A DNA stretch of 64,000 nt, from the NCBI GenBank assembly GCA_016707205.1, contig JADJHZ010000002.1:1-64000 (forward strand), written 5' to 3'. The notes beneath the pieces were generated by a model that did not search any database, was not told the DNA's origin, and saw nothing but the letters and a program-made list of their open reading frames with translations. Positions 7,719 to 18,500 of the stretch are shown here, in pieces; positions within the stretch are counted from its first letter, which is position 1; each line of letters begins with the position of its first letter. Source of the DNA: Haliscomenobacter sp. (GTDB lineage Bacteria > Bacteroidota > Bacteroidia > Chitinophagales > Saprospiraceae). A program made the translations under genes and the position numbers.

Positions 7719-10180
7719 TCCTGCACATACACCCGCTTGACCCTGGAGGAAATCCCGGTAAAAATCTCATAAGGGATGGTTTCAGCTGCGGCAGCCAGGG
7801 TTTCCACGCTGGGGTTCTTTCCGAAGATAAATACCGGGTCGCCGGCAACTACATCGGGGTTATCGCTGATATCGATCATGCACATATCCATGCACACTGC
7901 GCCGAGAACCGGCGCCGGTTTGCCGCGAACGACCACGCTAAAGCGTCTGTTTCCCGCTTTACGGGGCAACCCGTCGGCATATCCGATGCTTATGGTGGCC
8001 ATCCGCATGGGTTGATCCGCCCGCGCAAGCCGGCCATAGCCTACACTTTCGCCGGGAGCAAGTTCTTTCACCTGCGAAACGGTAGCGTTGAGCGTCAGTA
8101 CCACCTGGAGCTTTTCCTGGAGGCTTTCGGAAGCGTCGATGCCGTACAAACCTATTCCCAAACGCACCATTTCCATTTGGTATTGCGAAAACCGGCTGAT
8201 CCCGTTGGAGTTGAGGAGGTGGCGCATAGGGCGGTAGCCCAAAGCTCCGGCTATATCTTCATAGGCTACGGCAAAGCGGCGGTACTGTTCGTGGGTATAA
8301 TCATCGTGACGGGGGTCTTCGCTCGCGGCGAGGTGGGAAAAAACGGTCCGGATATCCAACCCGGGGTGTTTCTTCAAGAAACCGACCAAGGCGGAAATCT
8401 CGTGTTCGTCAAATCCCAGCCGGTGCATTCCCGAATCGATGCTGATATGCAGGGGCAAGGTAGCGCTTTGGCGCTCGAAGTAGTCCAGCAAAGCCTGTAG
8501 TTGAACCAGGCTATACACTTTCGGCTCCAGGCGGTAGCGCAGCAACTGGTCGAACGTGGCCGGCTCGGGATTAAGGACCATAATCGGGGTCTGCACCCCT
8601 GCTTGCCGGAGTTCGGCCCCTTCGTCCCCGTAGGCCACGCAGAGATAGTCTATTCGTTGAAATTCGAGCAACCTGGCCACTTCGCGGCTCCCGGAGCCGT
8701 AAGCTGCCGCCTTGACCATGACCATGATCTTCGTCGCGGGCAAGAGCTGGCGCTGGTAAACCCTCAGGTTGTGGGCCAACGCGTTGAGGTTGATTTCCAG
8801 GACCGTCTGGTGAACCTGGCGCGAAAGGCGCTCCGCCACCCGCTCCAGTCCGAACGAACGGGCGCCTTTGATCAGGAGGATTTCGTGGTCAAAATCCAAC
8901 GCATCAAAGGAATCAAGCAGGGCCTCTGTGCTGTCAAAAAAATCCTTGCGAACGGAATCCGGCAATAAGTTGTTGAGCCGGCGTACTTCCTTCCCCACCC
9001 CAACCAGCCTCCCAATGTTTTGTTCCTGCAGCATCTGGGAGATACGCTGGTACAGGCTTGCCGGTTCTCCCTGGCCCTGGAGCATATCCGACAGAATGAC
9101 CGTCCGGGACAAACCCTGAGCGTGCTGATCCAGGAAGTGCAACGCCAGGCTCAAGGAGGTGAGATCAAAGTTGTAGGCGTCGTTGATCACCAGGCTGTGT
9201 CGGGCGCCTTCTTTCAATTCCAGGCGCATAGCCACCGGTTTCAACTGCTCCATGCGCCCGGGAATGCGCTCCGGCGGCACGCCGGCAAACAGCATAAACG
9301 CCCAGCAATGGATGGCGTTTTCTATCGAGGCGGCATCCGTAAAAGGAATCGTTATGGCAAGGGTCTGGTCCTGGTATATTCCTTCAAGGATCGTGTACCG
9401 CCCGGCAGTGCGGCAGGTAACGATGCGCAAATCAGCTTCCTGACGCCTCGACCACGTGAACACTGGTTTTTTCAACTTCCGGATGGCTTCGTCCACGCGC
9501 TCGTCGTCTCTGCAATAGACGATTTTTCGGGCAGTTTGGAAGAGGCGTAGTTTTTCGTCTAATTTCACCTCCGCAGAAGGAAATCCTTCGCTATGGGCTT
9601 CCCCGAGATTGGTAAACAAGCCTGCCTCCGGGCGGATGATATCCGCCAGAATCGCCATCTCGCCCATTTTGGAAATGCCTGCTTCAATCAACGCCATTTG
9701 GTGCTGCGTGTTCAGCTGCCAAACCGAAATCGGAACGCCCACCTGGGAGTTGAAGCTTTTGGGGCTACGGATCAGAGCATGGTCCTCCTGAAGCATTTGG
9801 AATAGCCACTCCTTGACGATCGTTTTGCCGTTGCTGCCGGTAATCCCGACCACCAGAGGATTAAATTGGCGGCGATGGTACGCGGCAAGCGCCTGAAGCG
9901 CCCGAAGGGTATCCTCAACCAAAAGCACATTGGCGCCGGCTAAACCATCCAGCGGAACGGGCCTGGAAACGACCATATTCCGGACGCCTTCGGCGTAGAC
10001 CTCGGCGATAAAAGCGTGCCCGTCGTGCCGCTTGCCTGTCAACGCGAAGAAGATCCCCGTTTCGGCGAAAAAGAGCTGGCGGCTGTCGTACAACAGGTGC
10101 TCCACCGGAAGAACGGGGTAAACGCCCTGGAGGCAGCGGGCGCCTAGCGCCCGGATAATTTCCTCGATAGAATAAGGCAT
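7715..10180 (-). CDS. murF/alr: Bifunctional MurF ligase / alanine racemase
   Basis: 821 residues with two fused enzymes of peptidoglycan precursor synthesis. Residues 1 to about 455 are MurF, which adds D-Ala-D-Ala to the UDP-MurNAc tripeptide using ATP; the nucleotide loop GITGSNGKT is at 112-120. Residues from about 460 are a PLP-dependent alanine racemase: the lysine that binds PLP is K490 in MVKAAAYGSG, and the SVGYGRL and ISIGYADGLPR stretches surround the active site. The racemase makes the D-alanine that, as D-Ala-D-Ala, becomes the MurF substrate. This fusion is established in Bacteroidota. The gene lies downstream of purD with 47 bases between them. Confidence 0.95.
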   Translation of the reverse strand: MPYSIEEIIRALGARCLQGVYPVLPVEHLLYDSRQLFFAETGIFFALTGKRHDGHAFIAEVYAEGVRNMVVSRPVPLDGLAGANVLLVEDTLRALQALAAYHRRQFNPLVVGITGSNGKTIVKEWLFQMLQEDHALIRSPKSFNSQVGVPISVWQLNTQHQMALIEAGISKMGEMAILADIIRPEAGLFTNLGEAHSEGFPSAEVKLDEKLRLFQTARKIVYCRDDERVDEAIRKLKKPVFTWSRRQEADLRIVTCRTAGRYTILEGIYQDQTLAITIPFTDAASIENAIHCWAFMLFAGVPPERIPGRMEQLKPVAMRLELKEGARHSLVINDAYNFDLTSLSLALHFLDQHAQGLSRTVILSDMLQGQGEPASLYQRISQMLQEQNIGRLVGVGKEVRRLNNLLPDSVRKDFFDSTEALLDSFDALDFDHEILLIKGARSFGLERVAERLSRQVHQTVLEINLNALAHNLRVYQRQLLPATKIMVMVKAAAYGSGSREVARLLEFQRIDYLCVAYGDEGAELRQAGVQTPIMVLNPEPATFDQLLRYRLEPKVYSLVQLQALLDYFERQSATLPLHISIDSGMHRLGFDEHEISALVGFLKKHPGLDIRTVFSHLAASEDPRHDDYTHEQYRRFAVAYEDIAGALGYRPMRHLLNSNGISRFSQYQMEMVRLGIGLYGIDASESLQEKLQVVLTLNATVSQVKELAPGESVGYGRLARADQPMRMATISIGYADGLPRKAGNRRFSVVVRGKPAPVLGAVCMDMCMIDISDNPDVVAGDPVFIFGKNPSVETLAAAAETIPYEIFTGISSRVKRVYVQE

Positions 10181-10227
10181 TCCTGGTTTTTTAAGCCTCG
10201 AACAACGGGGCGGCGCAAAAGAACGTG

Positions 10228-11499
10228 CTAAAACTCATACCCGATATCCCGGCGGAAGTATTTTCCTTCAAATTGGATCCGGCTGGCATTCGCGTTGCTT
10301 TTCTCCAAGGCTTCTTTTAAATCCTTGCCATAGGAAGTGATGGCCAATACGCGCCCCCCATTGGTTAACAACGCGCCAGACTCGCCGGTTTGGGTCCCGG
10401 AGTGAAAGACCAGGCTGCCGTCCACTGCTTCCAGTCCGCTGATCGGTTTGCCTTTTTCATAATTGCCGGGGTAGCCTCCAGACACCAGGACGACGGTGGC
10501 GGCCGCGCGGGCGTCCTCTTCCAGCGTCATTTCATCGAGCCGGCCCTCCGGCAAGGCGGCGAGCAATTCCAGCAAATCCGATTTCATGCGGGGTAAAACG
10601 ACTTCGGTTTCGGGGTCGCCCATCCGGCAATTGTATTCGATAACGAAAGGCTCGCCGTTGACTTCGATCAGTCCAAGAAAAATAAACCCCTGGTAGTCGA
10701 GCCCCCGGCGTTTGATCCCTTCCAGGGTAGGCTGTATGATGCGCGTCTCCACTTTTTGCATTAGCTCCCCGTCGGCGAAAGGAACAGGGGAAACAGCGCC
10801 CATTCCGCCGGTATTGAGACCGGTATCGCCTTCGCCGATGCGTTTGTAGTCTTTGGCTACCGGCAGCACCTTATAACCTTTGCCATCCGTAAGGACAAAA
10901 ACGGAAAACTCCGTTCCCGATAAAAAGGCTTCGACGACTACCCGCCGGCTAGCCTCGCCAAACTTCCCGTTGAGCATGGCTTCGAGCTCCGCTTTGGCTT
11001 CTTCTCTGCTTTGGCAAATCACCACGCCTTTGCCCGCAGCCAGGCCATCGGCTTTCAGGACGACGGGCAGGGAATGGGAAGCGAGATAGTTGAGTCCCTC
11101 CTGCAGGATGCCCGGAGCAAACTCCCGGTAAGCGGCGGTGGGAATTCCCATTTCCTGCATAAATACTTTCGCGTATCCTTTGCTCCCCTCCAACTGGGCT
11201 GCTTCCCGGGAAGGGCCGATCAGCGGCACGTTGGCAAGCTCCGGATTTGCCAGGAAATAATCCCGGATGCCTAATACTAAAGGCTCTTCGGGCCCGACGA
11301 CGACCAGATCGATATCGTGTTGGAGTGCAGCGGCTGCCACGGCGGGGAAATCGTTGGGATTAATGGGAAGGTTGGTTCCCAGGGCGGCGGTACCGGCGTT
11401 GCCAGGCGCGATAAACAAGCGGCCGCAACGAGGGCTTTGTTTAATTTTCCAGGCAAAGGCGTGCTCTCTACCGCCGCTTCCCAGCAAAAGAATATTCAT
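10228..11499 (-). CDS. purD: Phosphoribosylamine-glycine ligase
   Basis: 423 residues from the ATG at 11499 (MNILLLGSGGREHAFAW), the standard N terminus of the family. A frame extending to 11535 is unlikely because the promoter box at 11511-11518 lies inside it. PurD is an ATP-grasp enzyme that joins glycine to phosphoribosylamine in de novo purine synthesis, in the cytoplasm. The ATP-grasp core is visible: PVVLKADGLAAGKGV, the segment around GLNTGGMGAVSP, and the metal-binding end EYNCRMGDPETE. It is divergently transcribed from ruvA across about 108 bases, and each gene has its own TAnnTTTG box there. Confidence 0.95.
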   Translation of the reverse strand: MNILLLGSGGREHAFAWKIKQSPRCGRLFIAPGNAGTAALGTNLPINPNDFPAVAAAALQHDIDLVVVGPEEPLVLGIRDYFLANPELANVPLIGPSREAAQLEGSKGYAKVFMQEMGIPTAAYREFAPGILQEGLNYLASHSLPVVLKADGLAAGKGVVICQSREEAKAELEAMLNGKFGEASRRVVVEAFLSGTEFSVFVLTDGKGYKVLPVAKDYKRIGEGDTGLNTGGMGAVSPVPFADGELMQKVETRIIQPTLEGIKRRGLDYQGFIFLGLIEVNGEPFVIEYNCRMGDPETEVVLPRMKSDLLELLAALPEGRLDEMTLEEDARAAATVVLVSGGYPGNYEKGKPISGLEAVDGSLVFHSGTQTGESGALLTNGGRVLAITSYGKDLKEALEKSNANASRIQFEGKYFRRDIGYEF

Positions 11500-11510
11500 C
11501 TTTTTTTGCG

Positions 11511-11518
11511 CAAATATA
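11511..11518 (-). promoter_or_regulatory. -7 box of purD (TATATTTG)
   Basis: On the minus strand TATATTTG matches the Bacteroidota -7 consensus TAnnTTTG. Transcription would begin near 11507, leaving a leader of only about eight bases before the ATG at 11499. No convincing -33 element is visible. Confidence 0.5.
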
Positions 11519-11576
11519 GGGTGAAGGGACGGCAATAACCAGGATTGCAGAAAACCTTTTCCCCCGGGATAATTCG

Positions 11577-11584
11577 TACCTTTG
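11577..11584 (+). promoter_or_regulatory. -7 box of ruvA (TACCTTTG)
   Basis: TACCTTTG matches TAnnTTTG. The predicted transcription start near 11591 would give a leader of about 17 bases to the ruvA ATG at 11608. The -33 element is not clear. Confidence 0.5.
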
Positions 11585-11607
11585 CCTGAATTTATCGGAA
11601 AACTGCC

Positions 11608-12204
11608 ATGATTGCATACCTAAAAGGGGAAATCACCTTCAAGAACCCGGCCTTTGTCATCCTGGAAACAGGCGGCGTAGGGTATCAGGTTTTCATCAGC
11701 TTGTACACCTACAGCCGGATCGAAAAGCTCGAGCAGGTTAAGATCCTCACCCATGTCCATATCAAGGAAGACAGCCACACGCTATACGGCTTCGCCGACG
11801 AGAACGAACGCAGCCTTTTCCGGCACCTGATCTCCGTAACCGGAATCGGGCCTTCCACCGCTCAGATCGTCCTGTCTGCCATGCAACCCGACGAGGTCCG
11901 GGCAGCTATTCTGGGCGAACGGGACGACGCCTTCCGAAACGTTCGGGGCATCGGCCCCAAAACGGCCAAACGCATCATTCTGGACCTGAAAGACAAACTT
12001 TCGAAGGAAGGCGGAGAAATCCCTTCCATAACCCTTGCTCCGGCAAACAATACGATGAGGGAAGAGGCGTTATCAGGTTTAGTTGCACTGGGATTTAACC
12101 GGATCCTGGTTCAAAAAGCGTTGAATAAAATCCTGAAAGAGCAACCCGCGATCAGCAACGTGGAAGCCCTGATCAAACAGGCACTCAGAGAGTTATCGTC
12201 GTAG
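11608..12204 (+). CDS. ruvA: Holliday junction branch migration protein RuvA
   Basis: 198 residues, the usual length. The N-terminal OB-fold starts MIAYLKGEITFKNP and includes GVGYQVFIS. Two helix-hairpin-helix motifs follow: SVTGIGPSTAQIVLS and RGIGPKTAKRIILDLKDKL. The last 45 residues form the small RuvB-contact domain (EALSGLVALGF). RuvA binds four-way DNA junctions as a tetramer and loads the RuvB motor for branch migration in recombinational repair. In Bacteroidota ruvA commonly lies just upstream of sprA, as here. RuvB and RuvC are not in the window. Confidence 0.95.
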   Translation: MIAYLKGEITFKNPAFVILETGGVGYQVFISLYTYSRIEKLEQVKILTHVHIKEDSHTLYGFADENERSLFRHLISVTGIGPSTAQIVLSAMQPDEVRAAILGERDDAFRNVRGIGPKTAKRIILDLKDKLSKEGGEIPSITLAPANNTMREEALSGLVALGFNRILVQKALNKILKEQPAISNVEALIKQALRELSS

Positions 12205-12518
12205 GCTCGCAGCATCCCAAGAACCGGTCTGGCTTATGGTAGGTCCCGGAAGTGATTTTTTTCATTTCCGAGCCCATTTCGTGTTAATTATCGGGTTTTC
12301 TGCGTCATAAATCACAATACGTCGTTTGACCTTGAGATAATGGAAACAGATCTGCTAACCCGGCACATATATATTTGAGAACGCAAAGGGAGGATTTTAC
12401 GAAAGGTTCTTTTTGTTGACGTACGGCTTTGCACCGGGAAAATCCCGCCCACTCCGGGCTCCCCGGCCGCCATGCCCGAGTGATCGCCTTTTGTAAGTAC
12501 GCCCGCCACTTGTAACCT
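12205..12518 (+). other. Gene-free leader between ruvA and sprA
   Basis: 314 bases without a supported gene. Contents: a hairpin at 12247-12270 (CGGAAGTGA, six T, TCATTTCCG), a TATATTTG box at 12370-12377, and a structured stretch between about 12383 and 12470 in which GCAAAG can pair with CTTTGC. The minus-strand open frames crossing it have no family resemblance. I recognise no known riboswitch or small RNA here. Confidence 0.5.
12370..12377 (+). promoter_or_regulatory. Possible -7 box of sprA (TATATTTG)
   Basis: TATATTTG matches TAnnTTTG and would give a leader of about 135 bases before the sprA ATG at 12519, long compared with the 8-40 base leaders implied at several other boxes in the window. 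No -33 match at the expected spacing. Confidence 0.4.
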
Positions 12519-15500
12519 ATGAGCAACAAAGCATTACTCCTTTTTCTGATTTCTGCGGTCACCGTTATGACGCTCAGCGCATTTGGAGGTTCTTACCGCC
12601 CTGCATGGCAACCGGCCCAGGACCCTCCAGCGACCACTGCAGACACCCTGCCTCCAATCAAAGACCGCACCGGCGATTTCATCAACGACCGGAACCGGAA
12701 CCCCATCGACCTCAAAGACCCCGCCACTATCGAAAAAAATATCGAATACGACCCGGCGACCGGTCTCTATCTGCTTCAGGAACGCATCGGCGAAGACTAT
12801 TTCCGCCCTCCAACCTACATGACGTTTGAGGAATACCTGCAATACCGGCGCAAGCAGGACGAACAGGACTATTTCCGGCAATTGTCCGGCGCCTATACCG
12901 GCAAAAAAGGGGAAGAAACCGCTGACCCTTTAGCTAAGTTCGACATCAAGAAAAGCCTGATCGATCGCCTTTTTGGCGGGACGGACGTAAACATCAAACC
13001 CCAGGGCAATATCGACCTCACTTTTGGCGGCGATTACCAGTTCCTGGAAAACCCCATTCTCACCGAGCGCCAACGCCGGACCGGAGGCTTCGATTTTGAT
13101 ATGAATATTCAGATGAACGTCACCGGGAAAATTGGGGAAAAGCTCAACCTTTCCACCAGTTACAATACCGGCGCCACGTTCGATTTCGACAACCAGATCA
13201 AGCTCAATTACAACGCCGATCAGTTCAGCGAAGACGAGATCATCAAAAAGATCGAAGCCGGAAACGTCAGCCTTCCCCTTCGCGGCTCCCTTATCCAGGG
13301 AGCGCAAAGCCTTTTTGGTTTGAAAACCGAGCTCCAGTTTGGCCATTTACGCCTGACCGCCATCGGCTCCCAGCAAAAGTCTCAGCGCCAAAACCTCCAG
13401 ATTCAGGGCGGCAGCCAGGTGCAGGAGTTCGAAGTGAAAGCGGACCAATACGACGAAAACCGCCACTTCTTCCTGTCGTTTTACAACCGCGACAACTTCG
13501 AGGGCAGCCTCGTCAACCTTCCCCAGATCCGATCCGTATTCAAAATTGAGAATATCGAAGTGTGGCTGACCAACGACCGCAATGAAGTGGACAACGTGCG
13601 GGACATCGTCGCCCTCGCCGATCTCGGCGAACCCACCCAGTTGGTCAACCCGACGGCAGTTCCTCCCCTGCCTAATCCGCCTTTTCGCGACTTGTTTGGC
13701 CAACCCCTCCCGGATAATAACTCCAACAACCTTTACAGCCGGATTGTCGCCAACCCAAAAATGCGGGAAATCGACCAGGCGGTTTCCACGCTGCAGAACG
13801 ACTTCGGCATGAACCAGTCGCTCGACTTCGAAAAAGTGAGCGCCCGAAAGCTCAAACCCACGGAATATAATATCCATCCCGAGCTCGGGTTTATTTCGCT
13901 GAACATTAACGTGCAACCGGATCAGGTGATCGGGGTGGCCTACCAATATACCTACAACGGCCGCACCTACAAAGTGGGGGAACTTTCCATCAACTCCGAA
14001 AACACCAAGCCCGATTCCTCGCTCAACGTGCTTTTCGTCAAGATGCTGAAGAGCACCACCCAGCGGACGGATATCCCCACCTGGGACCTGATGATGAAAA
14101 ACGTCTACCCTATCGGCGCTTTTCAGGTTAATCAAGCTGATTTCCGGCTGGACATTTTTTATGAAGATCCGGGTAAAGGCCAGAAGCGATTCCTTCCGGA
14201 GTCTAATCTCGCCGGCCGGCCTCTTCTCCGGGTTTTCAATCTGGACCGCCTGAATACACAGGGCGATCCCCAGCCCGACGGGGTGTTTGACTTTGTGCCG
14301 GGCGTGACCATCAACCTGCGCAACGGCCGGATTATGTTCCCCGTCCTGGAACCTTTCGGTTCTTCCCTGGCCCGACAAATCGACGACCCGGCGCTGAGAG
14401 AAAAATATTCCTATCAGGCGCTTTACGACTCTACCCTCTTCCTGGCCCAGGAATTCCAGGAGAAAAACCGGTTTACTATCCGGGGAAGTTACAAGTCAGC
14501 CGTTGCCAGCGAGATCTCCCTGGGAGCGTTCAATATCCCTCCGGGGTCGGTGAAGGTGAGCGCAGGAGGCCAGCAGTTGGTGGAAGGCCGCGATTACGAA
14601 GTGGATTACAATATCGGGAAGGTGCGCATCCTTAACGATGCCATCATCAGCTCCGGGGTCCCTGTGGATGTTTCCTACGAAGACAATACCCTTTTCGGGT
14701 TCCAGACCAAAAGTTTGTTTGGATTGAGGGCCGATTATGAGGTCGACAAAAACTTCAATATCGGCGCGACGGTCATGAAGCTTTTTGAACGCCCCTTCAC
14801 CCAGAAAGTGAACATTGGCGACGACCCCATCAACAACAGTATTTACGGGCTTGATTTAAACCTGAGCCGGGAAGCGCCCTGGCTTACCAAAGCGATTGAT
14901 GCCATCCCCGGCTTGTCGACCAATGCTATGTCGCGCTTCAGCCTCAGTGCAGAAGGCGCCCGTATTCAGCCCGGTCACTCCAAGGCGATCAACCAGAATA
15001 GTAAAGGATAAAGGAGGGGTAGTCTATATCGACGACTTTGAGGGAAGCGCTAACACCATCGACCTCCGCCAGCCTACGGCCAACTGGTTCATGGCGAGCA
15101 TTCCCCAAAACGACGAACTAAACAACAACCCCCTATTTCCCGAAGGGAAATTGATCAACGACCTCCGCTCTGGCGCCAACCGCGCCCGGATGAGTTGGTA
15201 CCGCATCGACCAGGCTGCCCGCGGCGAAGGCGATGACGCCAACCCCTATACCAGTCTGGTGCCCCAGATCGAAGTATTCCCCAACGCTCAGCTGGCGCCC
15301 ACCGATCTGCCCAACGTTCAAACGTTCGACATGACGTATTTCCCGGAGGAACGCGGCCCCTATAACTTCGATGTGCCCGGCGGGTATCCCGGTATTTCCA
15401 GCGGCATCCGGTTTATTGGAGACTCCGCCGTCCTGCGCGAACCCGAAACCCGCTGGGCAGGGATCATGCGGGCCCTTAACAGCAATGACTTTCAAAGCAC

Positions 15501-18500
15501 CAATACGGAATTCCTGGAATTCTGGATGCTGAGCCCATTCCTCGATCAAGCCGACGCCAAGAACCCCAACCCCGAGTTTCAGGGGCAGCAAGGGGAGCTT
15601 TATATCAACCTTGGGAACATTTCCGAAGATATTCTCCGGGACTCGCGGAAGTTTTTTGAGAACGGCCTGCCCGGACCGATCAACCCCGACCGGCGGGTCG
15701 ACACCACGGCTTGGTCGGTGGTACCCATTGCCCAGCAGATTACCCAATCCTTTGACAACGACGAAGAAACCCGCCGCAGGCAGGACGTGGGCCTCGACGG
15801 CCTTAACGACGAAGCCGAGCGAACTAAGTTTGCCCCCTTCCTGAGTGCGGTCCGGACCGCCAACCCCGTCGCTGCCGACCGGCTCGCCAACGACCCTTCC
15901 AACGACAACTTCCGCTATTATGGCGACAGCGGGTTCTCCTCTTCCGACGGAATCATCAACCGATACCGCTTCTTCACCAACCCCGAGGGCAACTCCAGGT
16001 CCAATACCGGCAGCAACGAACTCAACTCCGCAACCAACATTCCGGATGCGGAAGATCTCAACCGGGACAATACCCTGAACGAAACCGAAAACTACTTCCA
16101 GTACAAGATTCCGCTCCGGGCAAACCCTGTAGACCCCAGGGAGATCGACATCAACCGGACCCCCTTCGTCACCGACCGCATCGAAGCCGCCAACGGGCGG
16201 ATCTGGTACCGGTTCCGGATTCCGCTCGACGGCCCGAATAAAGTCGCCGTTGGAGGGATTCGGGATTTCCGCTCCATCCGCTTTATCCGGATGTACATGC
16301 AGGGGTTTCAAAAGCAGACCACCCTGCGGTTTGCCCGCCTTGAGTTTGTCCGCAACCAATGGCGCCGGTTTACGCAGGACCTTTCTCCCCGACAATCCTA
16401 TTCCTTGCGATGCCCAAACCCAGTTTGACGTGGACGCCGTCAATATCGAAGAAAACAGCAACCGCCGTCCGTTCAATTACGTGTTGCCCGAGGGCATCCA
16501 GCGCGAATTGTCGTTGGGCGTTTTCAGCACCCAGCAAAACGAGCAATCGCTGACCATGACCATCAGGGGGTTGTGCGACGGCGAAGAAAAAGCGGTATTC
16601 AAACGCCTCGATCTCGACTTCCGGGTTTATGAGCGCCTCAAAATGTTTGTGCACTCCGAAGCGCTGGACCAGCTTCAGATTCGCGACGGGGATTTAAGCC
16701 TGTTCATCCGCCTGGGAAGCGATTTTAAAGAAAACTATTACGAATACGAAATCCCGCTCATGATGTCCGACCCCGACCGCCTTCCTGCCGATAACCGGTC
16801 GGCTGAGTATAAGCAGGAAGTATGGCGGCCTGAAAACGAGTTCGACGTTGCGTTAAAACTGCTTAAGGACATCAAAGAACAACGAAATCAGCTCGGCTTT
16901 CCGGTTACGGACGAATACGTACAGGAACTCGCCGATGTCGGGTTGCCGGGGTTCCCGCACCGCGTCAAAGTAAGGGGAAATCCGAACCTGGGCCTGACCA
17001 AGATCGCCATGATCGGGGTGAGAAACCCAAGCGGCGGACAAGCAATGCCTTTAAACACGGAAGTTTGGCTCAACGAATTGCGCCTCACGGGCCTCGATGA
17101 GCGCGGAGGAAGCGCCGCCATTGCCCGTATGGATATGCAGCTCGCCGATTTGGGCAATATCACCGTGGCAGGAAATTACAGCAGTATCGGTTTTGGAGCC
17201 ATCGACCAGAAGGTAGCCCAGCGCAGCCGGGAGGAGATCATGGGGTACGATGTGTCTGCCTCCCTTGAACTTGGAAAATTTCTTCCCGACAATTGGGGTA
17301 TCCGACTTCCTTTTTACGCCCAGAAGTCCAATATCGTCAAAACACCGGAATTTGACCCCTACGACCTGGACATCGTGCTCAAGGAAAAAATCAACAACAC
17401 CAGCGGCGCCGAACGCGACTCGATTCAGAACACGACTCAGGAAGTGTCCAAACTGTCGAGTTATACGTTTACCAATGTCCGCAAAGAACGCACCGGCGGA
17501 GGGAACAGCAAACCCCTCCCCTGGGATATCGAGAATTTTTCCGTCAGTTACGCGTTTTCCAAAGCGGAACGCCGCGATCCGCTGATCGAGCTCGACGAGC
17601 TCACCCGCCGCACCGGAGGACTGGACTACAACTTCAGCAGGCAAACCAAATTCATTGAGCCGCTGAAAGGGCTGAACGGGGAGTTGTTGAAGATCTTCAA
17701 GGAGATCAATATCAACCCGCTTCCCAACTCCTTTAGTTTCCGCACCCAGTTCGACCGGCAGTTCAACCGCACCCGGTTCCGGTTTACCGGCCTCGAAGAG
17801 CGCTTCAATACCTTTTACAACAAGCGCTTCACGTGGGACAGGGACTATAACCTGCAGTGGGATCTGACGAAGTCGTTCAAGATCACCTTTACGGCGCTGA
17901 ACAACGGCGTGGTAGACGAACCCGACGAGATTGCACTGATCGACGATCCATCTATTGAGAATGTAGAAAAAGCCCGCAGGGATAGTATCTGGCAGAATAT
18001 CAAGGACTTTGGCCGCACCAAGAACTACCGGCATACCTTGCTCGCCAGTTACAACCTACCCATCCGCTTGTTGCCGTTCATGGATTGGATCCAGGCCAGA
18101 GCCCAATATCAGGCGGAATACGGATGGAACGCTGCCGCGCTGAACACCGACAGCCTGGGCAATATCATTCAGAATACCCAGAACATGCAGTTTACGGCCG
18201 ACCTGAACTTCGAAGGGCTATACAACAAGATTTCTTTCCTTCAAAAGATCAATAGGGGCGGGGCTCCTGCCCCTGGAGGAAGAGTACCAAGGCAGGGAGC
18301 AGAAAACCAGGAAAAGGAGAAAGCCGAAGGGGAGATTAGCCCTATTCTGCGCGCGTTGATCCGGCCGCTTATGCTCGTGCGCAAAGCCCGGTTCAATTAC
18401 TCGACTAAGGCGAATACGGTGGTCCCCGGCTTTTTGCCCCAAGCCCGTATGCTGGGTATGGGCAACAGGCTGAGCGCCCCCGGCTGGGACTTTGTAGGAG

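Noticed and set aside
12305..12562. Minus-strand open frame of 85 codons before sprA
   Set aside because: It overlaps the sprA start and its predicted promoter, with no homology visible.
13347..14378. Long minus-strand open frame (343 codons) opposite sprA
   Set aside because: It is a shadow of the sprA coding frame; its predicted protein has no recognisable domain, and sprA itself is strongly supported.
15133..16476. Long minus-strand open frame (447 codons) opposite sprA
   Set aside because: Low-complexity glycine- and valine-rich translation typical of an antisense shadow; crosses a frame break of the real gene.
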